From Candidatus Gallimonas intestinigallinarum (lineage in GTDB: Bacteria; Bacillota_A; Clostridia; Christensenellales; Borkfalkiaceae): a stretch of DNA of 20,686 bases. Each line of letters opens with the position of its first letter. The first letter of the stretch is position 1. Below the pieces are notes generated by a model that saw nothing but the letters and a program-made list of their open reading frames with translations, was not told the origin of the DNA and ran no database searches. This document shows positions 12,626 to 20,686 of this stretch, piece after piece. The position numbers and the translations under genes were made by a program. Location of the stretch: contig DXBS01000120.1 in the NCBI GenBank assembly GCA_019116405.1, positions 1-20,686 on the forward strand, in the 5' to 3' direction.

Positions 12626-14203
12626 TCAATTGCCCGTCATGTCAAGATACTCGTCGAAGGTCACGTTCTTATCGAACACCTTGCCGCCGTCCAGGACGAT
12701 GATGCGGTTGCAGACAGTATTCATCAGCTCCTGGTCGTGCGAGGTGAGCAGCATGCAGCCCTTGAACGCCGTCAGCCCGTTGTTGAGCGAGGTGATTGAT
12801 TCGAGGTCGAGGTGGTTGGTCGGCTCGTCGAAGATGAGGAAATTCCCCCCTTCCAACATCATTTTAGCGAGCATGCACCTGACCTTCTCGCCGCCCGAGA
12901 GCACCTTCGCCTCCTTGAGCGCCTCCTCGCCCGAGAAGAGCATGCGCCCCAGCCAGCCGCGCAGGTATTCCTCGTAGTGGTCCTTGGAGAACTGCGAGAG
13001 CCACTGCACGAGCGTTAAGGAACAGCCGTCGAAGTACTCGTTGTTGTTCTGCGGGAAGTAGGAAGCGGAGATCGTCTTGCCCCACTTCACCGTGCCCGCG
13101 TCCGGCTCCGCTTTGCCCATGAGGATATCGTAGAGCATGGTGACGGACGTCGATTTGTCGCACAGAATGCCGATCTTGTCCCCCTTCTGCACCGTGAAGG
13201 AGATATTTTCAAAGTACCCCGCCTTGGTCAGTCCCTCGACGGCGAGGATGTCGTTGCCGATCTCGCGCTCGAACTTGAAGTCGATAAAGGGATATTTGCG
13301 AAGAGAGGGCTTGAAGTCGGAAATGGTCAGCTTCTCCAGCTCCTTCTTTCTGGACGTCGCCTGACGGGACTTGGACGCGTTCGCCGCAAAGCGCGCAATG
13401 AACTCCTTGAGCTCGGCGGCGCGCTGCTCCGCCTTCTTGTTGGCGTCCTTCTGCTGACGCGCCAGCAGCTGCGAGGTCTGATACCAGAAATCGTAGTTGC
13501 CCAGATACAGATTGATCTTGCCGAAGTCCACGTCGCAGATATGCGTGCAGACCTTATTGAGGAAGTGGCGGTTGTGCGAGACGATGATGATGGTGTTCTC
13601 AAAGTCCAGCAGATAGTTTTCCAGCCAGCGCACCGTTTTTAAGTCGAGGTTGTTGGTCGGCTCGTCGAGGAGCAGGACGTCGGGATTGCCGAACAGCGCC
13701 TGCGCGAGCAGCACCTTGACTTTCTGCTTGGCGTCCAGTTCGCCCATCGTCATGTAGTGATATTCCTCGGGAATGTCCAGCTCGTTTAAAAGCGTCTGTG
13801 CCTCGCTCTCTGCCTCCCAGCCGCCGAGCTCGGCAAACTCCGCCTCCAGCTCGGACGCGCGCACGCCGTCCTCCTCGGTAAATTCGGCATGGGCATAGAG
13901 GGCGTCCTTTTCGTCCATGATCTCCACAAGGCGCTTGTGCCCGAGCATGACGGTCCGAAGCACCGTCTCAAAGTCGTACTTGTTCTGGTTCTGCGCGAGC
14001 ACGGACATGCGCTCGTTTTTGCCGAGGATGACCTCCCCCTTGTTGGGCTCGATCTCGCCCGATAAGACCTTCAGGAAGGTGGACTTGCCCGCGCCGTTCG
14101 CGCCGATGATGCCGTAGCAGTTGCCCGGCGTGAATTTTAAGTTGACATCCTCAAACAGCTTCTTGCTGCCGTACTGCAGGCTGACTCCGTTGACCTGTAA
14201 CAT
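12626..14203 (-). CDS. ykpA: ABC-F family ATPase, YkpA/YbiT type
   Basis: This is a 525-aa soluble protein with two ATP-binding cassettes. ATG 14203 is chosen because AGGAG lies 7 nt upstream and the protein then starts MLQVNGVSLQYGSKKLFEDV; the frame extends further upstream without support. Cassette 1 has Walker A GANGAGKST (34-42), a degenerate signature (MTMGELDAKQ), and Walker B DVLLLDEP with TNNLD. The charged ABC-F linker lies around 240-300 (ASKSRQATSRKKELEKL). Cassette 2 lacks a normal P-loop (ILCDKSTSVT, about 344-353) but keeps LSGGEKVR and FLIFDEPTNHLD. As I recall it, B. subtilis YkpA also has an altered second P-loop, so this is a subfamily trait. ABC-F proteins act on the ribosome as translation factors or give antibiotic resistance. 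This subgroup is usually housekeeping. Confidence 0.92.
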   Translation of the reverse strand: MLQVNGVSLQYGSKKLFEDVNLKFTPGNCYGIIGANGAGKSTFLKVLSGEIEPNKGEVILGKNERMSVLAQNQNKYDFETVLRTVMLGHKRLVEIMDEKDALYAHAEFTEEDGVRASELEAEFAELGGWEAESEAQTLLNELDIPEEYHYMTMGELDAKQKVKVLLAQALFGNPDVLLLDEPTNNLDLKTVRWLENYLLDFENTIIIVSHNRHFLNKVCTHICDVDFGKINLYLGNYDFWYQTSQLLARQQKDANKKAEQRAAELKEFIARFAANASKSRQATSRKKELEKLTISDFKPSLRKYPFIDFKFEREIGNDILAVEGLTKAGYFENISFTVQKGDKIGILCDKSTSVTMLYDILMGKAEPDAGTVKWGKTISASYFPQNNNEYFDGCSLTLVQWLSQFSKDHYEEYLRGWLGRMLFSGEEALKEAKVLSGGEKVRCMLAKMMLEGGNFLIFDEPTNHLDLESITSLNNGLTAFKGCMLLTSHDQELMNTVCNRIIVLDGGKVFDKNVTFDEYLDMTGN

Positions 14204-14231
14204 AGTATTCTCCTCAATGTATTCCGATGGC

Positions 14232-14260
14232 ATTATACCATATCGTCCATCTTTAATCAA
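14232..14260 (-). promoter_or_regulatory. Promoter of the ABC-F gene
   Basis: TTGATT (14255-14260) and TATAAT (14232-14237) with a 17-bp spacer on the minus strand, about 28 bp upstream of the ATG. Confidence 0.7.
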
Positions 14261-14314
14261 ACAAAAAGGCAGCATTTGGAAAAATAATCGGGCGCAACGG
14301 GCAACAAAATATGA

Positions 14315-14343
14315 TTGACAGCCCGTCTGCGACATGGTATGAT
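14315..14343 (+). promoter_or_regulatory. Promoter of the alpha/beta hydrolase gene
   Basis: TTGACA (14315-14320) and TATGAT (14338-14343) with a 17-bp spacer. It faces away from the ABC-F promoter, so the two genes are divergent. Confidence 0.7.
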
Positions 14344-14381
14344 AAAATCAATATACTGAACGCAAAGGAATGGAATTTTGC

Positions 14382-15056
14382 ATGATCGTACACTGTAACG
14401 GCATCGACATTTTTTATGAAGTGCGCGGCAGCGGCGCACCCCTTCTCATGCTGCACGGCAACGGGGAAACGCACGCCATTTTTGACGAGGCGGCAGATCT
14501 GCTGGCGCGCTGCTTCACCGTCTACACCCCCGACACGCGCGGACACGGGGCGAGCTCTCCCGTTTCCGAATACCACTATCAGGACATGGCGTCAGACGTC
14601 ATTTGCTTTATCCAAGCGCTCGGGCTTGCACGTCCTATTCTGTACGGCTTTTCGGACGGAGGAATCACGGCGCTGCTCGTCGCACAGCATCGGCCCGACC
14701 TTGTGTCCCGCGTCATCGCAAGCGGCGCCAACGCCTGCCCCGAGGGACTGACCGAGGACTTTTTATCCGAGATCCGCGCCGCCGAGACAAGGCAGCACGA
14801 TCCCCTTCTTACCCTCATGCTCACCGAGCCGCACATGGAGGAAAATACCCTTGCCGCGATAAGCGTGCCCGTCTTTTTGCTGACAGGCGAACACGACGTC
14901 GTGCGAGAAGAGCACAGCAAGTGGCTTTCCGGGGTCATAAATTGCCCGCTTAAAGTGCTGAAAGGACAAAATCATGATAGTTATGTCACGCATAGTACTA
15001 TGATTGCGGCCGAAATTCTGAAAATACTCGGCATTTCAGACGAAAATGCGGGGTAA
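14382..15056 (+). CDS. Alpha/beta-fold hydrolase
   Basis: This is a 224-aa enzyme. ATG 14382 is preferred over the in-frame ATG 14370, which would sit directly on its own AAAGGA. The oxyanion-side motif is LHGNGET (24-30), and DTRGHGASSP (51-60) follows. The nucleophile elbow is GFSDGG with Ser91. The acid is Asp172 (GEHD) and the base His198 (QNHDSY), so the catalytic triad is complete. There is no signal peptide, so it is cytoplasmic. It is short for the family because the lid region (about 119-155) is small. It probably hydrolyses an ester or lactone-type metabolite, but the substrate cannot be told. It is a single-gene unit with its own promoter and terminator. Confidence 0.9.
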   Translation: MIVHCNGIDIFYEVRGSGAPLLMLHGNGETHAIFDEAADLLARCFTVYTPDTRGHGASSPVSEYHYQDMASDVICFIQALGLARPILYGFSDGGITALLVAQHRPDLVSRVIASGANACPEGLTEDFLSEIRAAETRQHDPLLTLMLTEPHMEENTLAAISVPVFLLTGEHDVVREEHSKWLSGVINCPLKVLKGQNHDSYVTHSTMIAAEILKILGISDENAG

Positions 15057-15095
15057 AATGCGCAAAATCGGCACAAAAACCCAAAACAACAGAAA

Positions 15096-15136
15096 GCGCG
15101 CCGCCTGCGATAAAAATCGCAGGCGGCGCGCCGTTT
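15096..15136. terminator. Bidirectional terminator between the hydrolase and DUF368 genes
   Basis: A perfect 15-bp GC-rich stem (15096-15110 with 15117-15131) closes a TAAAAA loop. CGTTTTA follows on the plus strand; TTTCTGTTGTTTT follows on the minus strand. The flanking genes converge. Confidence 0.85.
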
Positions 15137-15152
15137 TATGCGCCTATTTTGG

Positions 15153-16241
15153 CTATTTGTGCTGTACTATGTTTGGCATAGTACTCTTTTTACGGTCATA
15201 TTTTACAAACAGGTAGGCAACGATTACCCCTACAACGAACAGAACGAGCCCTAAAACGAGGTCAAGCAAATTCAGTTCCACGCCCCACGCCTGATAGACG
15301 GCATACACATCGGGATTGAAGAACATGGTCACGATCGAGCCCAAAGACAGTCCACAGATGACGAAGAATGCCGGCGCTCTGCGCTTTTCAAACAGCTTCG
15401 TGAGCAATTTTGAGAACGTCACAAGCCCTAAGAGGAACCCCACGGCGAGACAGGCATAGACGCCGAATACGGCGGGATTTTCCTGCCAGTAACTCAGGTG
15501 CACCGACTGCATGATCGGCGTAAAGTACCCGAACGCCATCAGCAGCGCCGTGGCGCTCAGCCCGGGGACAACCTGCGTGATCGCTACGACATAGCCCAGC
15601 ACGAGAAAGAGAATATAGTGCCCGACATTCAGATTTTCGAGCGAGCGCACCCCCTCAGAACCATACACTGAAATGAGTGCGATCGCAACGGGAATGAGCA
15701 ATCCGACGACAAATAACCCAAGGCGCAGCGGCGACTTTTTCTCCCCTTTCACCTCGTCCAGCACGGCGGGGAATGCGCCCAGCATGAGTCCTGCAAACAG
15801 CCCGATGACGGTGAACGGACTGATATCGATGAGCCGCTGGATGGCGAGAAACCCAAGCACAAACCCAACGACCAGCCCGATAGCGATGGGGATGAGAAAC
15901 TTCACGCATCGCTTGAATTTCCTGACAATGTTCCCGAGCGCATACAAAAGTTTGTGGTACAGCTTGAAGATGATGGCAACCGTCGAGCCGCTCACCCCGG
16001 GAACGATAACTGCAAGTCCGATAAAGAAGCCTAAAACGCCCGCCTTGGCGATTTCTCCGCCGTTTTTATAGGTCAGATCGGGCTCATTTTCCGACAATTT
16101 TGCCTCATTTACTCCCTCTTTTTCGCGCTCAACACGCGTCTCGGCGGCAGCTTCTTCCTCGCCGGGCCCCTTCTGCCCGCCATCGGGCGGGTCCGTGAGC
16201 TGAACGATATCCTGCGTCTTATGATCTTGTTCTTGCTCCAT
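15153..16241 (-). CDS. DUF368 membrane protein, PopT-type undecaprenyl-phosphate translocase
   Basis: This is a 362-aa polytopic membrane protein. After a hydrophilic, Glu-rich N-terminal extension of about 68 residues come roughly 8-10 membrane segments. Two related motifs mark the inverted repeat halves of DUF368: VIVPGVSGSTVAIIFKLY (about 78-95) and VVPGLSATALLMAFGY (about 226-241). DUF368 proteins (PopT) have been shown in other bacteria to return undecaprenyl phosphate across the membrane, recycling the lipid carrier for peptidoglycan and wall polymers. The role here is by homology. The start has AAGGAG 6 nt upstream and a promoter behind it. The long charged N-terminus is unusual and would lie in the cytoplasm. 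It is a single-gene unit. Confidence 0.9.
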   Translation of the reverse strand: MEQEQDHKTQDIVQLTDPPDGGQKGPGEEEAAAETRVEREKEGVNEAKLSENEPDLTYKNGGEIAKAGVLGFFIGLAVIVPGVSGSTVAIIFKLYHKLLYALGNIVRKFKRCVKFLIPIAIGLVVGFVLGFLAIQRLIDISPFTVIGLFAGLMLGAFPAVLDEVKGEKKSPLRLGLFVVGLLIPVAIALISVYGSEGVRSLENLNVGHYILFLVLGYVVAITQVVPGLSATALLMAFGYFTPIMQSVHLSYWQENPAVFGVYACLAVGFLLGLVTFSKLLTKLFEKRRAPAFFVICGLSLGSIVTMFFNPDVYAVYQAWGVELNLLDLVLGLVLFVVGVIVAYLFVKYDRKKSTMPNIVQHK

Positions 16242-16267
16242 AACGATCTCCTTACATGATTACTGCC

Positions 16268-16296
16268 AGTATAGCACAACCGCCACGCGGGCGCAA
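16268..16296 (-). promoter_or_regulatory. Promoter of the DUF368 gene
   Basis: TTGCGC (16291-16296) and TATACT (16268-16273) with a 17-bp spacer on the minus strand. The -35 matches only in its first three positions. Confidence 0.55.
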
Positions 16297-16319
16297 CCGT
16301 TTCAACGGTAAAATATGAG

Positions 16320-16354
16320 AAGAGGTCCTGCAACTCCTGCAAGACCTCTTTTAT
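16320..16354. terminator. Hairpin after gdhA
   Basis: A 13-bp stem with one mismatch (AAGAGGTCCTGCA 16320-16332 with TGCAAGACCTCTT 16338-16350) begins about 12 nt after the gdhA stop on the minus strand. The T-tract is weak on the minus strand (CTCATATTTT) and better on the plus strand (TTTTAT). The most likely role is gdhA terminator. Confidence 0.6.
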
Positions 16355-16362
16355 CATTTCAA

Positions 16363-17796
<1,434 letters not shown>

Positions 17797-17923
17797 TTAC
17801 CCCTCCGCGCTTTGAATTTCTTATGACATCTATAAACTGTACTTATATATCAAAGTCTTCCGCGCTCTGTGGTGCGCCCTCATATTCGCTTGCGCAGGCG
17901 CGACGCGCCTCTCCGGCGCGGGC

Positions 17924-17953
17924 AAAAAAAACGCGGGGCATGCGCTCCGCGTT
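17924..17953 (-). terminator. Terminator of the exported-protein gene
   Basis: On the minus strand AACGCGG (complement of 17947-17953) and CCGCGTT (complement of 17930-17936) form a stem followed by a run of Ts. It begins 8 nt after the stop codon. The remaining stretch to the gdhA promoter (17820-17923) holds only GC-rich short palindromes and no gene. Confidence 0.8.
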
Positions 17954-17961
17954 CTGCATCG

Positions 17962-18465
17962 TCACTGTTCGATATGGTTTCCGTTCCCGTCGTAGAGCAG
18001 CGGACCCGTCTCGAGCGTCTTCCAGGCGCCGCCGTTCTCACGGTATTCCACGCGCGCCAGCCAGTAAAGCGTCTTTCCGGAAGTGCTTGCGGAGACCTCG
18101 AGCGTCGAACCCATATTGAGATCTTCCGTCAGCTTGCTCGTCTGCAGGCTCATCTTATTATAATCGGTCGTGAATTCGGCGGAAGCGTACAGCGAGATGA
18201 GCACCTGCACGGTGGACGGGAAGAGCGTGAACTCGTTTTTGACGGTGGCAAATACCTTCTGTGTCCCCTCTCCGCGCATCGAAAGCGTGAGTGTGGCAAA
18301 CAGCCTCGGTTCCGCGGCTTCCTCCGCGGCGGTCGCTGTCTCCGCCGCAGGCGCGGCGGGCGCCTCCGCAGCGTCGGCACGGCGTGCGAGCCCGGGCACG
18401 AGAAACGCCGCCAGAAGAAGCGCGGCGGCCAGTCCGATCAGGATCCGTTTTACAATTTTTGTCAT
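17962..18465 (-). CDS. Small exported protein of unknown function
   Basis: This is a 167-aa protein. The start at ATG 18465 has AGGAGG 6 nt upstream; the frame extends upstream to a GTG without support. Residues 1-32 are a signal peptide: KIVKR, a hydrophobic core (ILIGLAAALLLAAFLVPG), then a likely cut after ADA (30-32). An Ala/Glu-rich linker (33-52) follows, then a domain of about 115 residues with alternating hydrophobic strands (RLFATLTLSM, TVQVLISLYASAEF, TLYWLARVEYRE). Together these suggest a beta-sandwich. The mature protein has no cysteine and no lipobox, so it is probably secreted or wall-associated. No family recognised. Its long leader carries a promoter bracketed by repeated operator-like sequences. 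Confidence 0.82.
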   Translation of the reverse strand: MTKIVKRILIGLAAALLLAAFLVPGLARRADAAEAPAAPAAETATAAEEAAEPRLFATLTLSMRGEGTQKVFATVKNEFTLFPSTVQVLISLYASAEFTTDYNKMSLQTSKLTEDLNMGSTLEVSASTSGKTLYWLARVEYRENGGAWKTLETGPLLYDGNGNHIEQ

Positions 18466-18604
18466 TTCTGACCTCCTAAAATGTATCTGTATGCCCATGA
18501 TATCACATCTGAGGAACGGACAGAGCGGCGTCTGCCATTTTTTTGCATAAAAAATGCACGAAGAAAACACGGCGGCGACGCGAAAGGAGCGGGATTGCCA
18601 ACGC

Positions 18605-18658
18605 AACACGAACCGTGTTTCTTACATGCACATATATATTTTATTACGGAACCGTGTT
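18605..18658. promoter_or_regulatory. Operator-like repeat pair around the exported-protein promoter
   Basis: The 10-mer GAACCGTGTT occurs at 18610-18619 and 18649-18658, 39 bp apart. The first copy also forms a palindrome (AACACG-AAC-CGTGTT, 18605-18619). One copy lies in the promoter spacer and the other just past the expected transcription start, a layout typical of repressor sites. Confidence 0.45.
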
Positions 18659-18667
18659 AACTTTCAA
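18638..18667 (-). promoter_or_regulatory. Probable promoter upstream of the exported-protein gene
   Basis: TTGAAA (18662-18667) and TAAAAT (18638-18643) with an 18-bp spacer on the minus strand. The transcript would start near 18631 and have a leader of about 165 nt before the ATG at 18465. Confidence 0.5.
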
Positions 18668-18743
18668 CCAACCTTTGTTTACAAAGCATGTTATTTTTTG
18701 GAAATTTTCGGGAAAAAACGGGAAACGGACGCCGAGGCGCCCC

Positions 18744-19136
18744 TCACAGGACGATCTCCATGACGCTGCCGAACGGGATGGCGCAGCCGTCCGCCGTGAG
18801 GATGCGCCTGTTCGCGCTATCTACCCTTGCGATCCTGCCGCAATACGTTTGGTAACTGCCGCCCTCCTTCCGCCCGTCCTCGACGAAGTAGACGACGGTC
18901 GCCTCCGCATCCTTTTCCGCCGCGAGCGCGCGGAGTTTTAAGTCGAGCTCCGCAAGCCTGTCCTCCGAAAGTTCTGCGCGCGCGTCGGTCAGGCGCGCCG
19001 TCTCGTCGATGACGTCGCCGTAACCCGTAAGCGCCGCAAAGGGCGCGAACTGCGCCGCGCGGTCGGCAACGGGCATGTGCGGATGCGTCATGGAGACGTG
19101 GTGCGGAAGAGAGATGATATCGTCGTATCTGCTCAT
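18744..19136 (-). CDS. YolD-like partner protein of the Y-family polymerase
   Basis: This is a 130-aa protein. The N-terminal half contains YDDIISLPHHVSMTHPHM (4-21) and DRAAQFAPFAALTGYGDVI (25-43), which mark a clostridial YolD-like group found next to UvrX/UmuC-type polymerases. A charged helix (about 45-75) and a small beta domain follow, with VVYFVEDGRKEGG and GSVMEIVL at the end. The start codon overlaps the polymerase stop (ATGA, 19133-19136), so translation is coupled. It is inferred to regulate or assist the polymerase in DNA-damage tolerance; the molecular role of YolD proteins is not settled. No clear terminator is seen after it. Confidence 0.85.
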   Translation of the reverse strand: MSRYDDIISLPHHVSMTHPHMPVADRAAQFAPFAALTGYGDVIDETARLTDARAELSEDRLAELDLKLRALAAEKDAEATVVYFVEDGRKEGGSYQTYCGRIARVDSANRRILTADGCAIPFGSVMEIVL

Positions 19137-20626
19137 GCCCTGTGCCCTCCGATCTGTTCGTTCCGCTCCTTCGCCGTGGCGCCCTCTTCGAAGTTCTTGC
19201 CCTTCAGAATGGCGTTCTTCCCGTATTTGTTCTTGATCTCGAGCACCGCCTGCTGCCGCCTTTTTTCCTTTTCGAGCGCCTCCTCTTCCGCGCGGCGGCG
19301 CTCCTCGGTGGCGCGGTCATCGAACAGGCTGAGCTGCCGCGCCGCGGGCGCACGCATTTCCGATTCGGGAACGACGTGCGCGGCGGTGATATACATTCTG
19401 CGGACAAAGAGCGACTCGTCGACGATGCGGTCAAAGAGCGCGGCGACCGCCCCCGCGATGAGTTTTGCGGAGGAAGTCTGCCGCCCGAGATTGTATGTCC
19501 CGTGCGCGTGCTTGGGGATCTTCCTGCCGTAGCGGTCGACGGAATATTCCCCCTTGTAAGCCGGATTTTCCACATCGTATCCGACCGTCATGACGATCTG
19601 ATCGCAGACGAGATTTTTTTCTACGAGCGAGAGCGCCAGCCCCTCCGCCATCTCCCCGGCGACGAGCTTCGCCTTTTCGAACGGATACGGACTCTGCAGT
19701 ACCTGCCCCGCGCCGATGCTGTTCGACTGCTGGCGGTACGCCTTGATATCGGCGATGGTACACGGCTCCCACCCCCACGCATGGTCGATGAGCAGTTCTG
19801 CATTCACCCCGAAGAGCTGATAGAGAAGGTCTTCGTTGTAGTAATCCTGCGCGCCGCCCAGCGAACAGCGGGCGATATCGCCCATCGTGTACAATCCGTG
19901 CGCGGCGAGCTTTTCGGCATACCCCCTGCCCACGCGCCAGAAATCGGTGATCGGCGTATGCTCCCACAGCGTGCGGCGATAACTCATTTCGTCGAGTTCG
20001 GCAATGCGCGCGCCGTCCTTGTCGGCGGCGATGTGCTTTGCGCCCACGTCCATCGCCACCTTGCAAAGATACAGATTGGTGCCGATGCCCGCCGTCGCCG
20101 TGATCCCCGTTTCGGCAAGGATCTCCCGCAGGATATTTTTGACGAACGCCCACGCGGTGAGCCCCGCGGCGGCGAGGTAGGCTGTCGCGTCGATGAATAC
20201 CTCGTCGATGGAATAGACGTGGATATCTTCGGGCGCGGCGTGACGGAGATAGATCTGATAGATCCTGGCGCTCACTTCCATATAGAACGCCATGCGCGGC
20301 GGCGCGACGATATAGTCGACGGCGAGCGAAGGATCGCTGTTCAGAGCGACGGCGTCGGCGGAATTTCCCGTAAAAACTCTGTTCGGCGCGGCTTTTTTGC
20401 GCGTCCGGTTGACGGCGCGCACCCTCTCCACGACCTCGAAGAGCCGCGCCCGTCCGCCGATGCCGTACGCCTTCAGCGAAGGAGAGACGGCAAGGCAGAT
20501 CGTCTTTTCCGTGCGGCGGGCGTCGGCGACAACGAGATTCGTCGTAAGCGGGTCGAGCCCCCGCGCCATACACTCCACGGAGGCATAAAACGATTTGAGA
20601 TCGATGGCGATATATGTGCGCTGCAT
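19133..20626 (-). CDS. Y-family (translesion) DNA polymerase, UmuC/UvrX type
   Basis: This is a 497-aa protein. ATG 20626 is chosen because AGGAGG lies 6 nt upstream and the polymerase fold starts at once (YIAIDLKSFYASVE). Catalytic carboxylates are Asp9 in IDLKSFY and Asp141-Glu142 in YSIDEVFID. The palm/fingers region includes RTEKTICLAVSPSLKAYG. A helix-hairpin-helix-like thumb segment (about 225-255) contains FWRVGRGYAEKL, and the little-finger domain follows. QLSLFDD (431-437) is a good beta-clamp binding motif. The tail is a charged coiled coil (EERRRAEEEALEKEKRR) ending in KNAILKGKNFEEGATAKERNEQIGGHRA-type sequence characteristic of the clostridial group. It bypasses DNA lesions. No SOS box is visible in the 60 bp upstream before the window edge. 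Confidence 0.93.
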   Translation of the reverse strand: MQRTYIAIDLKSFYASVECMARGLDPLTTNLVVADARRTEKTICLAVSPSLKAYGIGGRARLFEVVERVRAVNRTRKKAAPNRVFTGNSADAVALNSDPSLAVDYIVAPPRMAFYMEVSARIYQIYLRHAAPEDIHVYSIDEVFIDATAYLAAAGLTAWAFVKNILREILAETGITATAGIGTNLYLCKVAMDVGAKHIAADKDGARIAELDEMSYRRTLWEHTPITDFWRVGRGYAEKLAAHGLYTMGDIARCSLGGAQDYYNEDLLYQLFGVNAELLIDHAWGWEPCTIADIKAYRQQSNSIGAGQVLQSPYPFEKAKLVAGEMAEGLALSLVEKNLVCDQIVMTVGYDVENPAYKGEYSVDRYGRKIPKHAHGTYNLGRQTSSAKLIAGAVAALFDRIVDESLFVRRMYITAAHVVPESEMRAPAARQLSLFDDRATEERRRAEEEALEKEKRRQQAVLEIKNKYGKNAILKGKNFEEGATAKERNEQIGGHRA

Positions 20627-20645
20627 GCCGCTCCTCCTTACGGAT

Positions 20646-20651
20646 ATTATA
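20646..20651 (-). promoter_or_regulatory. -10 element of the polymerase/YolD operon promoter
   Basis: TATAAT on the minus strand, 20 bp upstream of the polymerase ATG. No good -35 lies at 16-18 bp (GGGTTC at 17), so the promoter may need an activator, or the true one may lie beyond the edge. Confidence 0.4.
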
Positions 20652-20686
20652 CTGTAAGGGAGTAATACGAACCCGATCAAAAGCGG

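Noticed and set aside
20652..20686. SOS/LexA box upstream of the Y-family polymerase (CGAAC at about 20669)
   Set aside because: Only a half-site is visible; the partner GTTCG at the correct spacing is absent, and the region is cut by the window edge.

Overview
The window looks like a chromosomal stretch of a Gram-positive, moderately GC-rich Clostridia-type bacterium (Bacillota), probably gut-associated. The signs are strong AGGAGG-type ribosome binding sites, consensus TTGACA/TATAAT promoters with 16-18 bp spacers, a lipoprotein built from BspA-type leucine-rich repeats, a YkpA-type ABC-F protein, an NADP-type glutamate dehydrogenase, and a Y-family polymerase coupled to a YolD-like partner. 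No species is claimed.

Layout. At 1-430 (minus) is the N-terminal part of a carboxymuconolactone decarboxylase-family gene with two stacked promoters and a palindromic site. An intergenic stretch follows with a strong start signal that opens only 8 codons (800-826), then two 65-bp direct repeats (856-920 and 1058-1122). At 1158-3626 (minus) lies a visibly AT-rich three-gene operon. It holds a C5-cytosine methyltransferase, an Eco47II/Sau96I-family restriction endonuclease (known members cut GGNCC) and a third, membrane-anchored protein of unknown function. The genes are joined by overlapping stop/start codons and served by one promoter and one terminator. About 790 bp of structured, apparently non-coding DNA separates the operon from tRNA-Ala(CGC). 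The low GC, the adjacent tRNA gene and repeats resembling the tRNA 3' end suggest a horizontally acquired defence island, although the repeats are inverted relative to the tRNA.

Next come a small acidic hypothetical protein (4574-4807) and tRNA-Val(CAC). The tRNA-Val 3' end and about 160 bp downstream of it are duplicated 313 bp further on. A plus-strand block follows: an ABC transporter of the MacB/FtsX type (ATPase plus 680-aa permease), an MscS channel with a single-pass membrane partner, and a secreted leucine-rich-repeat lipoprotein. The remainder is mostly minus-strand housekeeping: a YkpA-type ABC-F ATPase (divergent from a plus-strand alpha/beta hydrolase), a DUF368/PopT-type undecaprenyl-phosphate translocase, gdhA, a small exported protein with an operator-like promoter, and the Y-family polymerase/YolD-like pair.

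The strongest candidate for something undescribed is the third gene of the restriction-modification operon. Its position and coupling imply a role with the restriction system, yet I recognise no domain in it. The tRNA-linked repeat structures on both sides of the island, and at tRNA-Val, are the next most interesting signals.
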